64,000 nt of DNA, taken from the NCBI GenBank assembly GCA_947685225.1, contig CANTUV010000012.1, forward strand, positions 3,844,001 to 3,908,000. The letters are read 5' to 3'. Of the stretch, positions 47,237 to 59,600 are shown piece after piece. Made by a program: the position numbers and the translations under genes. Within the stretch, counting starts at the first letter, position 1. Each line of letters begins with the position of its first letter. The notes beneath the pieces are model-generated. The model had not been told where the DNA came from and did not search any database. It saw nothing but the letters and a program-made list of their open reading frames with translations. This stretch comes from Garcia nutans. Lineage: Eukaryota; Streptophyta; Magnoliopsida; Malpighiales; Euphorbiaceae.

Positions 47237-48130
47237 ATGTCTAGAAGAAAATCCTCCATTTTCAATAGCAAAATGTTGTCTGCTTCTAAGAACATTATTG
47301 TCAAAATAAACAAGGGTGTTAAGTTATCTGGAGATGACTACAAGATCTAGAGCATGAAAATTCAGTACATGCTGAAAGAACAGAAGGCACTAGAACCTCT
47401 GAGTTCCATCATAAGAGTACCTGACCAAGAAGGAACCACGACCCAACATAGGCATGATTGTGATGCCTTCGCTGTCTAGAAAAGGAAAAACTCACTTGCT
47501 CACATCACTTTGCTAAGCGTAATGGACGATGACATTTTAAAGGAATTTTATAGCTATGAATATGTAAGGGACATGTGGGTGGCCCTTAAAGAAAAATTCA
47601 GTGGAATTTCTCTAACTAAGATGCGCTCGCTCACTATCAAGTTTAATACTTACAAGAAGTGTCCTGAACATAACATGAGGAAACATCTTAGGGAGATTTC
47701 GAACATGATAAATGAGCTTCATAATGTCGGCCATGAGTTGACAAAAGAGAGTAAAAAATCCAGGCAGTCATTAGATCCTTACCAGATAGTTGGGAGCATA
47801 TGAGGATGCACTTGACTCATAATCTAGCTATCAAGACCTTTGTTGATGCCTCCTATCACTTGGAATTTGAGGCTGACAGGCTTACAGCTATGCAACTTGG
47901 TGTAGAGGTGCATCCAGTCCAAGCCAGTCCAAAAGGGAATCGTGGCACCAAACATAAGTACTATAATAATAAGGAAAGGGTAAAGCTAAGGATGATCAGG
48001 ATAACAAGAAACCAAAGCAAAATATGAGGAAGTGTCCTAAGAAGAGAAACGTTGTAAAGGTTAAATATTTCAATTGTGGAAATAAAGGCCACTATGCTAA
48101 GGACTGCACTGCACATAAGAAGGTATAATC
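47237..48130 (+). pseudogene. copia C gag, broken
   Basis: Starts at ATG 47237 (MSRRKSSIFNSK). A stop interrupts after GDDYKI, where a Trp is expected. The segment 47510-47803 (DDDILKEFYSYEYVRDMW, then LREISNMINELHNVGHEL) and 47800-48027 cover the UBN2 gag. The zinc knuckle near 48064-48110 reads YFNCGNKGHYAKDC, with Tyr in place of the first Cys ligand. A stop at 48126 ends it. Confidence 0.82.
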
Positions 48131-50590
48131 CATTAACTCATGTGTAAATGGAATAATGGTTTCAAGTTTAATGTTGTTAACTAAAACTAATCCTCTGTGG
48201 GTTGTAGATTCAGTAGCCACCGACCATGTAACAAAGGAACATGAAGCCTTCATTGAATTCCGTCGATTACCCACTGGGGCGAGATGGATTTTCTTGGAGA
48301 ATAATGCTCGCGTTGAGGTAAAAGGGATTGGCACCTGCAAATTAATGTTACATGGAGGTTGAACCTTACTGCTTCACAATGTTCTCTACATCCCACAAAT
48401 AAGATGGAATCTTATTTCTGTTATTGTTTTACTTAGATTAGATTTTTCATTGAATTTTTATGAAAACACTGTACTTTTAAATTGGGGCAAACTTTTTATG
48501 GTTCTAGATAAGTTTTAGACAAATTTTTCTTATTGGATACTGAACATGGTTCTATTTCTAATAACATTTTTTATATATTCACCATTTCAAGTAACTTTGA
48601 TGATGATGTGAATGTATGGCATGTTAGACTAGGCCATATCGGCCAATAATGTATGGATAGATTAGTTAGTGTTGGTCTCCTATCGAACTTTAGTAAAGTA
48701 TAATTACCTATTTGTGAATTTTGTATAACAGGAAAAGCTACGAGAAAACCATTCGATAAAGGCACTAGAGCTACCATTCCATTGTAACTTATACATTCAG
48801 ACATTTGAAGTCCAATGAATGTGAGGGCTAGGCATGATGTCTACTATTTCATCACCTTCAGAGATGACTATTCTATGTATGGTCATGTTTACTTGATTGC
48901 ACATAAATCTGAAGCATTAAATTATTTCAAGAACTACCTCAACTTAGTTAAGAATCAACTAGACAAGAAAGTGAAAACACTTCAAACCGACAGGGGTCAT
49001 GAATATTTGTTTGATCAGTTCAAACAATTATGTGATGAAAAAGTAAAAGAACATTAGCTAACTATTCCTCGAACTCCACAACAAAATGGTGTTGCTGAAA
49101 GGAGAAATAGGATGCTCCTAGAAATGGTTAGGTATATGATGGCATAAGCTAAGTTGCCCATTGCTTTTTGGGGCGACGTATTATTAACTGCCACATATGT
49201 ACTTAACTATGTGCCCTTCAAATCCATCCCATCAACACCATATGAGTTATGGACAGGGTAAACCCGACCTGAGCATCCTAAAACCTTGGGGATGCGCTGC
49301 CTATGTTCATGATACCTCACACAAATATGGGAAATTAGGCCTAAGAGGTAAAAAGTGTATCTTTGTGAGATATTCTGACCTATCCAAAGGATGTGTCTTC
49401 ATAGGTGAACAAGACATTGGGAGGATAACTGAGTTTGAATCAAGTGACGTTACATTCTTAGAGAATGATTTTCCTAGGTAAGGTGACCTAAATCAAGAGT
49501 TCTCCTTATATAAGACTGAGGAACAAAATTCACAATGACCACTTCATCCGAGTAGGAGGATTTTGGTGGACTTAACTCCACCATCAATTAGTTCGGCTGA
49601 AAGTGATCCTATTCTAAATGGGAGTACGAATCCTAATTTCAGTGGGAATCCTAATTCTAGTGGGAGTCCTATGGATCTTGATTTAGTTGATGTTCCAATT
49701 TTTGAACTTAAAGGAAATATCCTTCAAGATTCTAATTTTGAGGCGGAGCAATCGTGGAACCATTCCTCGTCGTCGATTTAACATCAAAGGTAGGGATGAG
49801 GTATTCGTGGTTGTATCTTAAGATGATGACGAAACTAGAAATTTTAATGAGGCTCTCTCAATGCCCGACCAAGGATAATTGAATAAAAGTAATGAAAGAA
49901 GAGTTAGACTCCATGAGATCAAACCAAGTTTGGGATTTGGTTGATCAAATGGTGGTTATCGACTAGTTTTGAGATGAAAGATATGGGTGAAGCCGCATAT
50001 ATTCTCGAAGTAAAGATTTTGAGAGATCATTTAAGGAAACTATTGTCTCTTTCTCAAGAAATGTATATAAAGAAAGTACTTGAGCAATTTAATATGCGTG
50101 ATTGTAACCCAATAGATTCCCCTATTGTCAAAGGTGAGCCGAAGGCTGTGTCCCAAAACTCTGAAAGAAATAGAACGTATGAAGAATGTCCCTTATTGAG
50201 TGTTGTTGGTAGCCTAATGTATGCAATGATGTGTACTAGGCCCAATATTTGCTTCGTCATTGGCATGGTAAGCAGATTTCAGTCCAATCCACGTCCAGTA
50301 CATTGGCAAGCAGTTAAGAGGATTTTAAGGTACCTAAAGAGTATTACCGATTACTCATTGTGCTATCAAGACGGAAGTCTTAGTTTGAAAGGCTATACGG
50401 ACGCTGACTGGGTGGGAAATATGGATGAAAGAAAATCCACCTTAGGATTTATTTTCTTACTCAACAAGGGTGTTATCTCATGGAGTAGCAAGAAACAGTC
50501 ATGTATTGCACTTTCGACTATAGAAGCTGAATTTGTAGCATTTTTAGCCTCGGTAAAAGAAGATGTTTGGCTTAAAAGGTTCTTAGATCA
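48131..50590 (+). pseudogene. copia C protease, integrase and C-terminal RT, core deleted
   Basis: 48156-48362 has the protease-like LWVVDSVATDHVTKE, where the usual DSG is DSV. The pre-integrase motif is decayed near 48600-48740 (VWHVRLGHI-like, then FCITGKATRKPF). 48815-49200 covers integrase (FITFRDDYSMYGHVYLI, then LQTDRGHEYLF, then PQQNGVAERRNR). 49197-49481 continues to the integrase tail. Near 49940 the text jumps from NQVWDLVDQ to the late RT segment TSFEMKDMGEAAY, so the RT palm with the YVDD box (about 200 residues expected) is absent. 49941-50603 covers the end of RT and the start of RNase H (TDADWVGNMDERKSTLGF). Confidence 0.85.
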
Positions 50591-50592
50591 TT

Positions 50593-50856
50593 TTGGGTAT
50601 TGATGGTGTAATTGAGCCAGTCACAATACACTGTGATAGTCAAGCAGCAATTGCATACACCAAGGACCCAAAGTTTCATTGTAAGACCAAACACATAGAT
50701 ATCAAATATAATTTTATCATAGACATTGTTACACGAAAAGAAGTGGACATGAAATACACCTCTACACATGATATGGTTGCTAATCCTTTTACGAAATCTA
50801 TGTCCAGAGACGTTTTTATTAAATACACTAAGTCTTTATGTTTGCATAGACATTGA
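50593..50856 (+). pseudogene. copia C RNase H C-terminus
   Basis: Follows the previous frame after a shift near 50590. PVTIHCDSQAAIAYTKDPKF and TKHIDIKYNFI are the usual copia RNase H end motifs, with the tail HDMVANPFTKSM. The frame ends at 50854-50856. Confidence 0.85.
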
Positions 50857-51860
50857 TTTTTTTTTTTCAAACATTGTTCACTTGTTATTTATGCCAATAC
50901 GTGATGATTGTTTTGTATTTACATGGATTCTTTTTAAATATTTTTGTTGCATTTGATGAGCATTTCAGACAAGATAAAATTGACCTTCTCGCTAGGCCAA
51001 TTGCCTTTGTTAGTCTATGTGACCAATGAAGATGAGACCATTTCAAACAAAATTATCTACATGATAATGAGCTCGTGTTTGAAGCACAATGGTCGTCTCA
51101 TTTATTGAGAGTCATGAGGCTAGTTTATTGTGACTATACCTAATCTTGTCTATATCGCCAGATGTGAGTTCTGACACAATACGGATAGATACATGAACTC
51201 AAGGTTAAACACTGGGTGTGTCTAACCTATTGTCTACATAGTATTTTCTTTTGAGGCATGAGCTCTATTAGAAGGAAAGAACACTATGGCATGTGACTCA
51301 TACCACATGTGCAGTTTTTTTTTTTTCTCAACCACAAAGGGGAAGATAAAAAGAATGCGATCTCTATTTTTTGTTTGTCAAAGTGAGACCCTTAGAGAAT
51401 TTAGATTCTCATAATTGTTACTCTTGTGACTTTTAGTTAGTTTTCGGGGTTTAATTAGATGTTTGATATTTTAGGGTGTTGTCAGAGGATTATGAGTGAT
51501 TCGATCTAATGGAATATTTCTAGAAAAGCAAGTCTGATTATTATCAAGAAAACTGAACTAAAAAGAAGATTACTGAATTGTCACTTTCTTTTTGTATCCA
51601 CATGTCGACCAATTATATTTGAAAGCTTACATAATTATGGGTACAAATTGTCTTGGGATCATATGAGAACAGTGAAAATGTGATAAGTAGTCTAGGGCAA
51701 AGCATAATATATCTACTCCGTAGTCGTTTCAACAAATGAGACGTTATATCCCTAACATGTGTATAGTTTAGAGCTCTCGTTGTATGCCGGTCGCACGGTC
51801 TATTAATCTAGTATGAGCTGCCTTAGACCATTACCTCATTTTAAGCATATGTCATATTAT
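50857..51860 (+). other. copia C spacer between RNase H and polypurine tract
   Basis: About 1 kb with no recognised protein-coding content. It includes T-rich and GTGAC-containing stretches. It belongs to the element because it lies inside its LTRs. Confidence 0.6.
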
Positions 51861-51874
51861 GTGCGAGTGGGAGA
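51861..51874 (+). other. copia C polypurine tract
   Basis: GTGCGAGTGGGAGA immediately precedes the 3' LTR. Confidence 0.8.
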
Positions 51875-52347
51875 CGTTGATTTTGGGTTAGGTCCGCCTA
51901 TGACGGGTGGATAGACTCGTAAACTAACATATTTTAATAAATATTATTTAAATTTTAATATTTATTTAATTAATATTATCAGATAATATTAAGATAAATG
52001 AGAGGAGATAGTATTCTACAATGATTAGGATAGTCAGAAATATAGTTTGATTTTAACTTTAAAATCAAACATAAGTCCTTCTGAGAGAAAGACACTACTG
52101 TTATAAATATGTCAGTATTTACAAGCTTTAGAAGGTTGACTGCTATAGTTTTTCTCTCATATATTTCATACTCCAAAAGTATGAGATTGAGGGGTGATGC
52201 TTGATTTTTAGACTGTGAAAAGTAAAAAAAAGTTTTCTCTGGTGATCGTTCTTTGAGACTGATAGTATAAGCACAAAATTTTTTTCTATGAGTATAGTCA
52301 GAGGTAAAATTCGAACCTTTATATATTTGAAACTATTTTTTCCAATA
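51875..52347 (+). repeat. copia C 3' LTR
   Basis: 473 bp, collinear with 44821-45297 and with many substitutions. It begins CGTTGATTTTGGG (TG changed to CG) and ends CCAATA, where the other copy has CAACA. GAAAC follows. Confidence 0.92.
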
Positions 52348-52352
52348 GAAAC

Positions 52353-53440
52353 AAATACAAAATTAATCCAATAGAGAAAATTCAAACAAAACAAAAATAG
52401 AAAATAAAAAAAAATCAAACAACAACATGAAAATAATACGACATGAACACTGAAATTGAAAAGACAAAAAAATCAAATATGATTATTATAGTCCTAATAA
52501 TTAACAAATTAAAAAAAGTATTCATAAAAAAATAAAAAAGACATATACATAAATTGTATCTCACCAACAAATATGCATTGTTTAGAAAATACCAATTATA
52601 GTTTTAAAATCAAGTTTCATAATTAATGAAATTACATAGAATGAACGATTACCAATGAATATGTACTGCAGAAAATAAACACAAGAAAAAAATAATGGTG
52701 AATTTATAAAGGATTAATATAAAAAATTAGGATGAAAATTAACATGAATATTTTTAATTTAATAAAAATTAATTTAAAAATTAAAAATTAACATGAAGAT
52801 TTTTAATTTGATAAATAAAAGAATTTAATTTGCATAAGAAACATCTAATATGAATATTTTTTTAATTTAATAAAAGAATTTAATTTAGAACTTGAAGATT
52901 AATTGAAAATTAAAAAAATTAATAAATAAAAGAATTTGATTAGAGGGAAACACGTGATAATAAATTGTAATAGTAAATATTGATTTAACATATAATATAG
53001 ATTCATTCAAATTAAACTTAAATATTATTTTGTATAAATTTATGTAGAACTGGAATTCATTCATTTATATATATATATATAAACTATAATTCATTCATTT
53101 TATTTATATATGAATTAGGGGGGAAAATAAAAATCCGTAAAATAAAAATAAATGTTTACATCACAGTAATCAGATCAAACGGCTGACATGAAGCACCAAA
53201 ATAGTAGGAAATTTGACCAGGTCAAAAACAAAAAAGCTGATTAAGAAACTGCAATTTTTTGAGTCCGAAATGGAAGCGCATTCCCTCGCCTTTCTTAAAG
53301 CCCAAAATCAATGAGAAAAACCAAACAAACCGAAATTTAATTTTTTGAAAAATACCCAAAATTTTAACTTTTAACTTTTTGTTTTTCCCCTTTTCAATTC
53401 AAAAATTATCAGAGCTAAAGCTGTTAGTTTTTCTCTACTT
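52353..53440. other. AT-rich intergenic region and SAC gene upstream sequence
   Basis: No gene was recognised. 52740-52930 holds several imperfect copies of an AT-rich AATTTAATAAAAGAATTTAA-like unit. 53200-53440 becomes less AT-rich (CGAAATGGAAGCGCATTCCC region) and probably holds the promoter and 5' UTR start of the SAC phosphatase gene. Confidence 0.55.
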
Positions 53441-53611
53441 CCATTGGATCTCAGACATTCCACGTATCTTTTTACTATATTAAAGGTAGCCCACTTGCTA
53501 TTCTATTCTTCTTCTTCCTTGTATGAATTTGATTTTAGGGTTTGTTTTTTATTTGAATTTTGTTTTGGGGATGTTTTTAAGGAAAGGAATTGGATTGTTA
53601 ATAGTATAATA

Positions 53612-56600
53612 ATGATGGAGAGGGCTGAGTCTGGGCAGAAGCTATATACTCGTATGCGCCTCTGGGAATTTCCTGATCAATATGTAGTTGAACCTACTGA
53701 TGGATCTTCTGGTTCTCCTTTGGCTATTACTCGGGCTGATGGTTCCATGAAACTCATTGGTTTGTTTTTTCTTTCTTTTTTTGTTATTTATTGGCTTATG
53801 GATGATTATTTCTAGTGTTTGATTTGATGGTTATTTTTTCTGTTTGGGATATCAGATGGAGTTCCTGAGTGCAGCTCTCTTCGTGTTCCTAAAATTAAGA
53901 CTATTTTTGGTGTGATTGGAATGCTTAAGCTTGTTGCAGGTAATTCCGCATGTTGCTAGATCAAGATCCAGTTTTCTCAAGCCAAATGCTTTTTTTTCAA
54001 AAAAAAAAAAAAGATTGGATCAATAACTGCGAAAGATAACATTGGCATTGCCAATTTACTCTTTAAGTTCTCAATTTTGTTATTATTATTTTGATGTTTG
54101 TATTCTTTGAAATTTTGCTTTAGACATAATGTTTTTCATTTTTAGCTCTGGAATTTTATTTTTTTTCTCCTGGGGTGGTGTAATCATAATTTCACTACTA
54201 TGCTTTAGGTTCATACTTAATAGTTATATCAGAACGCGAATGTGTTGGCTCATACTTGGGGCATCCTATCTTCAAGATTACATCTTTAAATATTTTGCCT
54301 TGTGATCATTCTGTGAAGAGCTCATCTGCAGAACAGGTAAATCTGCTGTTACTTTGCTAGTGATGATTTTCTTTTTAGTTATGAGAGCAGACGATTGTTT
54401 AACTATAAATTTTTGTTTGCACTGATTTTTGCAGAAAAAGGCGGAGAATGAATTCTCTGCGCTCCTTAATGTTGCAGAAAGGACTCATGGCCTGTATTTC
54501 ACATATGATACCAATTTAACACTAAGGTGAAGAAACATTCTGCATTAATTGCATTGGTCATGTTTGTCTAGATTTTAATTTTGGCTGAGAAGCGCCTGCT
54601 TTTGTTGTACATTGTTGTGGAAACCTTAGGCAAAACTGATGGATCTGCAATGGCGGCACCATTAAGTTTAAGTTGCTATCATTCTTTGGTTCATATACTC
54701 AAGATTAGGATATATAGCTTCTTGGGCAGCGTTAGGTGGCACAAAATAGTACAGTTGCTCTATATATTATATTAGGGCCAACATGGTTTTAAGTTTTAGT
54801 TATTTAGGTAGTTACACAAAGTATGTATAAAATTACATTAATTGCATATAAATTACATAAGTTCACATTAACTCAACTCAATTCAACTAAATTTTAATTC
54901 CAAGCTAATTGGGGTTGGTTATATGAATTTTCTTTTTCAATTCTAGGCAATTATGAGCTATATCTTTAGAGAGATATAGAACTATAAGATCATTTTAAAC
55001 CATTTTTTTTCATATTAATTTAGGCCTGTCCCAACTTCTTCTAGCAACATCCACCTTAACTTGTTCAGTCTTTATGGTAATTGTATCACTGGTTCTTCAT
55101 TTCGTATGGTTAAACCATCTTAATTGGTGTTCCTTTATTTTATCCTTTATAGGAGCTATCCTCATTTTTTTTTTCTAATAGACTCATTGCTAATTTTATT
55201 CATTCTAGTATGTCCACACATTCAAAGAAACATTTTCATTTCAATAACACTCACCTTATCAATGTATTACCCTTTCAATGCATAACACTCATTACCATAC
55301 ATCATAACAAGCCATATTACAGTGTGGTAGAGCTTACTTTTCAATTTAACGGACATCTTATAATCACATAAAACTCTTGTGACATTCTTCTAGCAACATC
55401 TTTCTTAACTTGTTCAGTCTTTATGGTAGGCGTATCACTGGTTCTTCATTTCGTATGTCAAACCATCTTAATCAGTGTTTATTTATTTATTTTATACTTT
55501 ATAGGAGTTATCCTCACTTTTTTTCCCTAATAGGCTCATTGCGAATTCTATTCATCCTAGTATGTTCACATATTTATCGTAACATTCACCTTATCAATGT
55601 GTTGCCCTTTTAATGTACAATACTTATTACCATACATCATAATAAGCCATATTATAGTGTGGTAGAGCTTACTTTTCAATTTAACGGGCATCTTATAATC
55701 ACATAAAATTCCTGTGACATTTTTCCTCTTTTTTCAACCTACTTTAATTCTATGACTAACATCTACTTCGCAACCCAATCATCTTAAAGAATTGAATTAA
55801 GATATTTGGAATGAGTGCTACGCAATATTGATACTCCATCCAATACAACTACGTCCCTTTCTCCATTCGTGATACTATACCTACAATACTTGTATTCAGT
55901 CTTTGCTCTATTTAGTTTAAAATCCTTGGATTCTAAAGTATTTTTCCATAGCTCTTAACTTTTTACTTGCTTCAGTTTGGGTCTCATGTATTAACCTAAT
56001 GTCATATGCAAACATCATATATTATAGAATGTCGCTTTGTATATGTCTTATTAGCTCATCCAAAATCAACGAAAAGAGATAGGGGTTCAATGTTGAAACG
56101 CGGTACAACTCAATTGAAACAACAAAATCTTTAATATCTCCTTCGGCAACCATATGCAATCTTTCTTCATCTCCTTATATTTTTTGTTAAATCTTTAAAA
56201 AGAAAGATAACTTCTATAGTCAATCGATCTGACATAAACCCAAATTGGCTTGGGGAGACACAAGTTTCTAAATATAAACAATGTTCTATAACTCTCTCCA
56301 ACAACTTTATTTTGTGATTTATAAGTTTTATATCCCTAAGTTTGAACAATTTTGATGACCTTTCTTGTTCTTAAAAATACGTACCAAACTGCTCTACTCT
56401 TTATCTATTCATCTGACATTTTCTGTGGATATAAGTTCACATTATGTAACAAAAGTATTGTAGCCAAACATGACTTAGTGATTGTTAGGGTCTTGTTTGG
56501 ATCACCTTAAATAATGATTACATAAGTATAAATGATTAAGTAAAGTTCATCTAAATTTACAAAAAGTAAATTAAAAAAAAAGTTATATACACATTTTGTA

Positions 56601-59600
56601 CAAAAAAAATTCCAAAATAATTTAGAGCCACCAAACATGGTCCCGCTATAGTGCAAGGAGCAATAACTTGTAGTGATTGCTCGTTGTGGTACCTAGGTTT
56701 TTGGTAGCTTCTTTGTTATTTCTCAAGAGAGATAGAGAGAAGTATTGTAAGGCGAAGTGGGGTGGAAGCTCTGAACATACGGTGGGCTCTCCATACAAAC
56801 ATGATGAGAAGTAGGACTTAGTTCTTAATTTAATTGTTTTTGAGGATACAGAAAAGGAACAAATTACTAATTTGCTGATTGAAATATCAATGAGAATTGA
56901 TTGTCAAAAGAAGCTAATCCGAGTAGGGTTTGTTTGTTAATTTATAAACTGAAATAGCTATAAGGCAACTACAAGATTTCTAACAAGATGCCATGGTTAA
57001 ATGAAGGACATTGATACTTCCACCCATCATCTAAACCTGTCTGTTATTTTTTCCCTATGTCCAAGGAAAAATCACAAATTTATTACATACGTATAATATT
57101 CAAGTCATTAAGTTTAACTAATGTCATTAAGTTGAACTAATCTTATTTATTGATGTATCTATGTGGTGTGTCAAAAGAGAAGCTATTACTTGTAGTATGA
57201 AGCTACTAATTGTAGTATTTTCTTTTTTTTTCTATTACAGTGCACAGCGATTGCACGATTTAGGTGATGAATCTAAATTACTTCCACTTTGGAGACAGGT
57301 AACCCTTTACAGTTGAAATCATTGCATTTCTTCTTCTTCTTCTAACTGTTTGTTTTATCTTTCTCTATTTTATGCATTTTCTCCAGAAAGACTGCTGGTT
57401 CTAGAATGGAAATACCTGACAACTCCCTCCCTCCTTCCTTCCCTCTCTTTTCTTTTTGTTAAATAACTGTCTTGATTATATTAGTCTTTTATGTCCTCAT
57501 GATTCTCGAATCTTCATTGATATATCTTGTGAGTAAAAATGAATTAAAAGGATTTCTTATGCCATCAAATGTTTGCCGCAGGCAGAACCCAGGTTTCTCT
57601 GGAACAATTATATGTTGGAAGTGCTCATAGATAACAAGGTTCGAGTTAATCCTCTTCCTGGCAGTTACATTATTACTTTCTTATGGTGTTTGGAGTTTGT
57701 CATGAACAAGTTCTAATCATTTATTTGTTCTCTTGCTTGCAGCTTGATCCATACCTGCTTCCTGTTGTCCAAGGGAATATCCTTGTCAAAAACATTTGCA
57801 TTCTACCATGAATACTAGCTTATTTTACCTATCATATGGCCAATAAACAAGTGGCCTTATTTTTCCTTAACTGATGACCAGGCTTCCAGAATTTTCAAGC
57901 AGCCATTGGAAAAGATATAATTGAAGTTACTCTGATTGCTAGGAGATGCACTAGGAGAAATGGTAATTAAAACATGCTCAATCTTCTCTAAGTTTTTTGT
58001 TCTAGCATGAATCTGCATTTATTTGCTCTTCAATTCTTTGCCATTTTTTGAACTAGTGGTTTCTGTAACATATGTGCTGAAGGAGGGATTATATGCAAAA
58101 GCTAGGAGTGTGTCATATTTAAAATGCATTTTAGAGTTACTATGAAACCATGGGATATTGATCATAGATTTAGATTTTTCATTTTAAAGGAAAATTACAA
58201 GTACAGGCTAAATAAAAATGAAAAATCATCATTGCATGAGGAAGTTCTTTTTGTTTCGCATCAATTGATTGAATAACATGAAATATTGAATCTTTATGTT
58301 CATTGGTTTAAAAAATATTGTTAATTTTCTGGAATCCTGATGAATGCTGAAGGAAGCATGGTAAGAAATTGAAGCATTTCTTCATGCTTCAAATACTGTG
58401 GGAACATCAAGTTGTATCATTTTTCATAGCAGCTTTATCAAATGCAAATATGCCAAATAATATGTCATGTAATTGATATCATGAGAATCATCTCTTGGAA
58501 GGTACTCGCATGTGGAGAAGGGGAGCTGATTCTGATGGTTATGTCGCTAATTTTGTGGAAAGTGAGCAAATTGTACAGATGAATGGATTTATAACTTCAT
58601 TTGTTCAGGTAATGTTGATATATATTCCTGTGTATGATTAAACTTGTCTAATGGAGTAGCTGTGTTATTTTGAGTTTCCAAACATGAACCAAGGGTCCTA
58701 TTGCTAAAGAAAGAATAATGTGACCCAAAATATTCTGTTCTATGTATTGGAAAATGAATTTCATCAATATATTGAATAAGTGTATATCCTGGTGCTTGGC
58801 ATTCATGGTATATTATTTACACTTACTTTAATGGCTCTAACATGGTATCAAATTGATATGCTTTTTAAGCTTAGTTTTGCATTGTTGTGACTGATGGATT
58901 TACTTAAGATTGTCTCATTTTTTTGTATTGCTTTGTTAGATTCGGGGATCAATGCCATTTTTGTGGGAGCAGATTGTTGATTTGACATACAAGCCTAAGT
59001 TTGAAATTGTCAGACCTGAGGAAGCTGTGAGTGTTATTTACTCTAATATTTACAATTTTCTGGCTTTCATGCCCCTAAATTGACTGCTGGCATTTTGCAT
59101 GTTATCCAGCCTCGAGTAGCAGAGCGACATTTTCTTGATTTGCGAAAAAAATATGGAAGTGTATTAGCAGTTGATCTTGTCAATAAGGTGCATATTATTT
59201 TATCTCCTATGAGATTTGGTAGATTAAATTATGTGATTGGTAGATTTAATTCTATTTTGTTCCCCTATATGATGCTAACTTACCTACATAATTGCTTGGT
59301 CTATTTCTTTCCTATATATCATTAAAGAGGATAAGAAAAGGCATGTGTATGTTTGTTAAAGCACGGCATACACATTTTCTTTGTATAAGCTTGCAGTACA
59401 CATGCGAATGTGTGGGAGAGTGTGTGTATGTACTGTTATTTTGGGTAATTTGTTGTTGATCAGCTGTCACTCTTGTCAGCATGGAGGTGAGGGACGCTTA
59501 AGTGAAAAATTTTCAAGTGCAATGCAGCATATCACTAATGATGATGTAAGGTAGAACTTCCTTCCACATAAAAATTTCACCTTTTTTGACAAATTGTTGC

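Larger units (their letters stand above)
44821..52347 (+). mobile_element. decayed Ty1/copia element (copia C)
   Basis: 7527 bp with LTRs at 44821-45297 and 51875-52347 and a perfect target duplication GAAAC (44816-44820 and 52348-52352). It has a good iMet primer site, a 1.9-kb leader, gag, protease, integrase, a truncated RT and RNase H, then a spacer of about 1 kb and a polypurine tract. Internal stops and the missing RT core make it inactive. The phrase FEMKDMGEAAYILEVKILRD places it in Ty1/copia; the lineage is not assigned. Confidence 0.93.

Noticed and set aside
53444..53611. In-frame upstream extension of the SAC gene from ATG 53444
   Set aside because: The added residues are Phe-rich and unlike the family N-terminus, while MERAESGQKLYTRMRLWEF from 53615 fits; the stretch is most likely 5' UTR.
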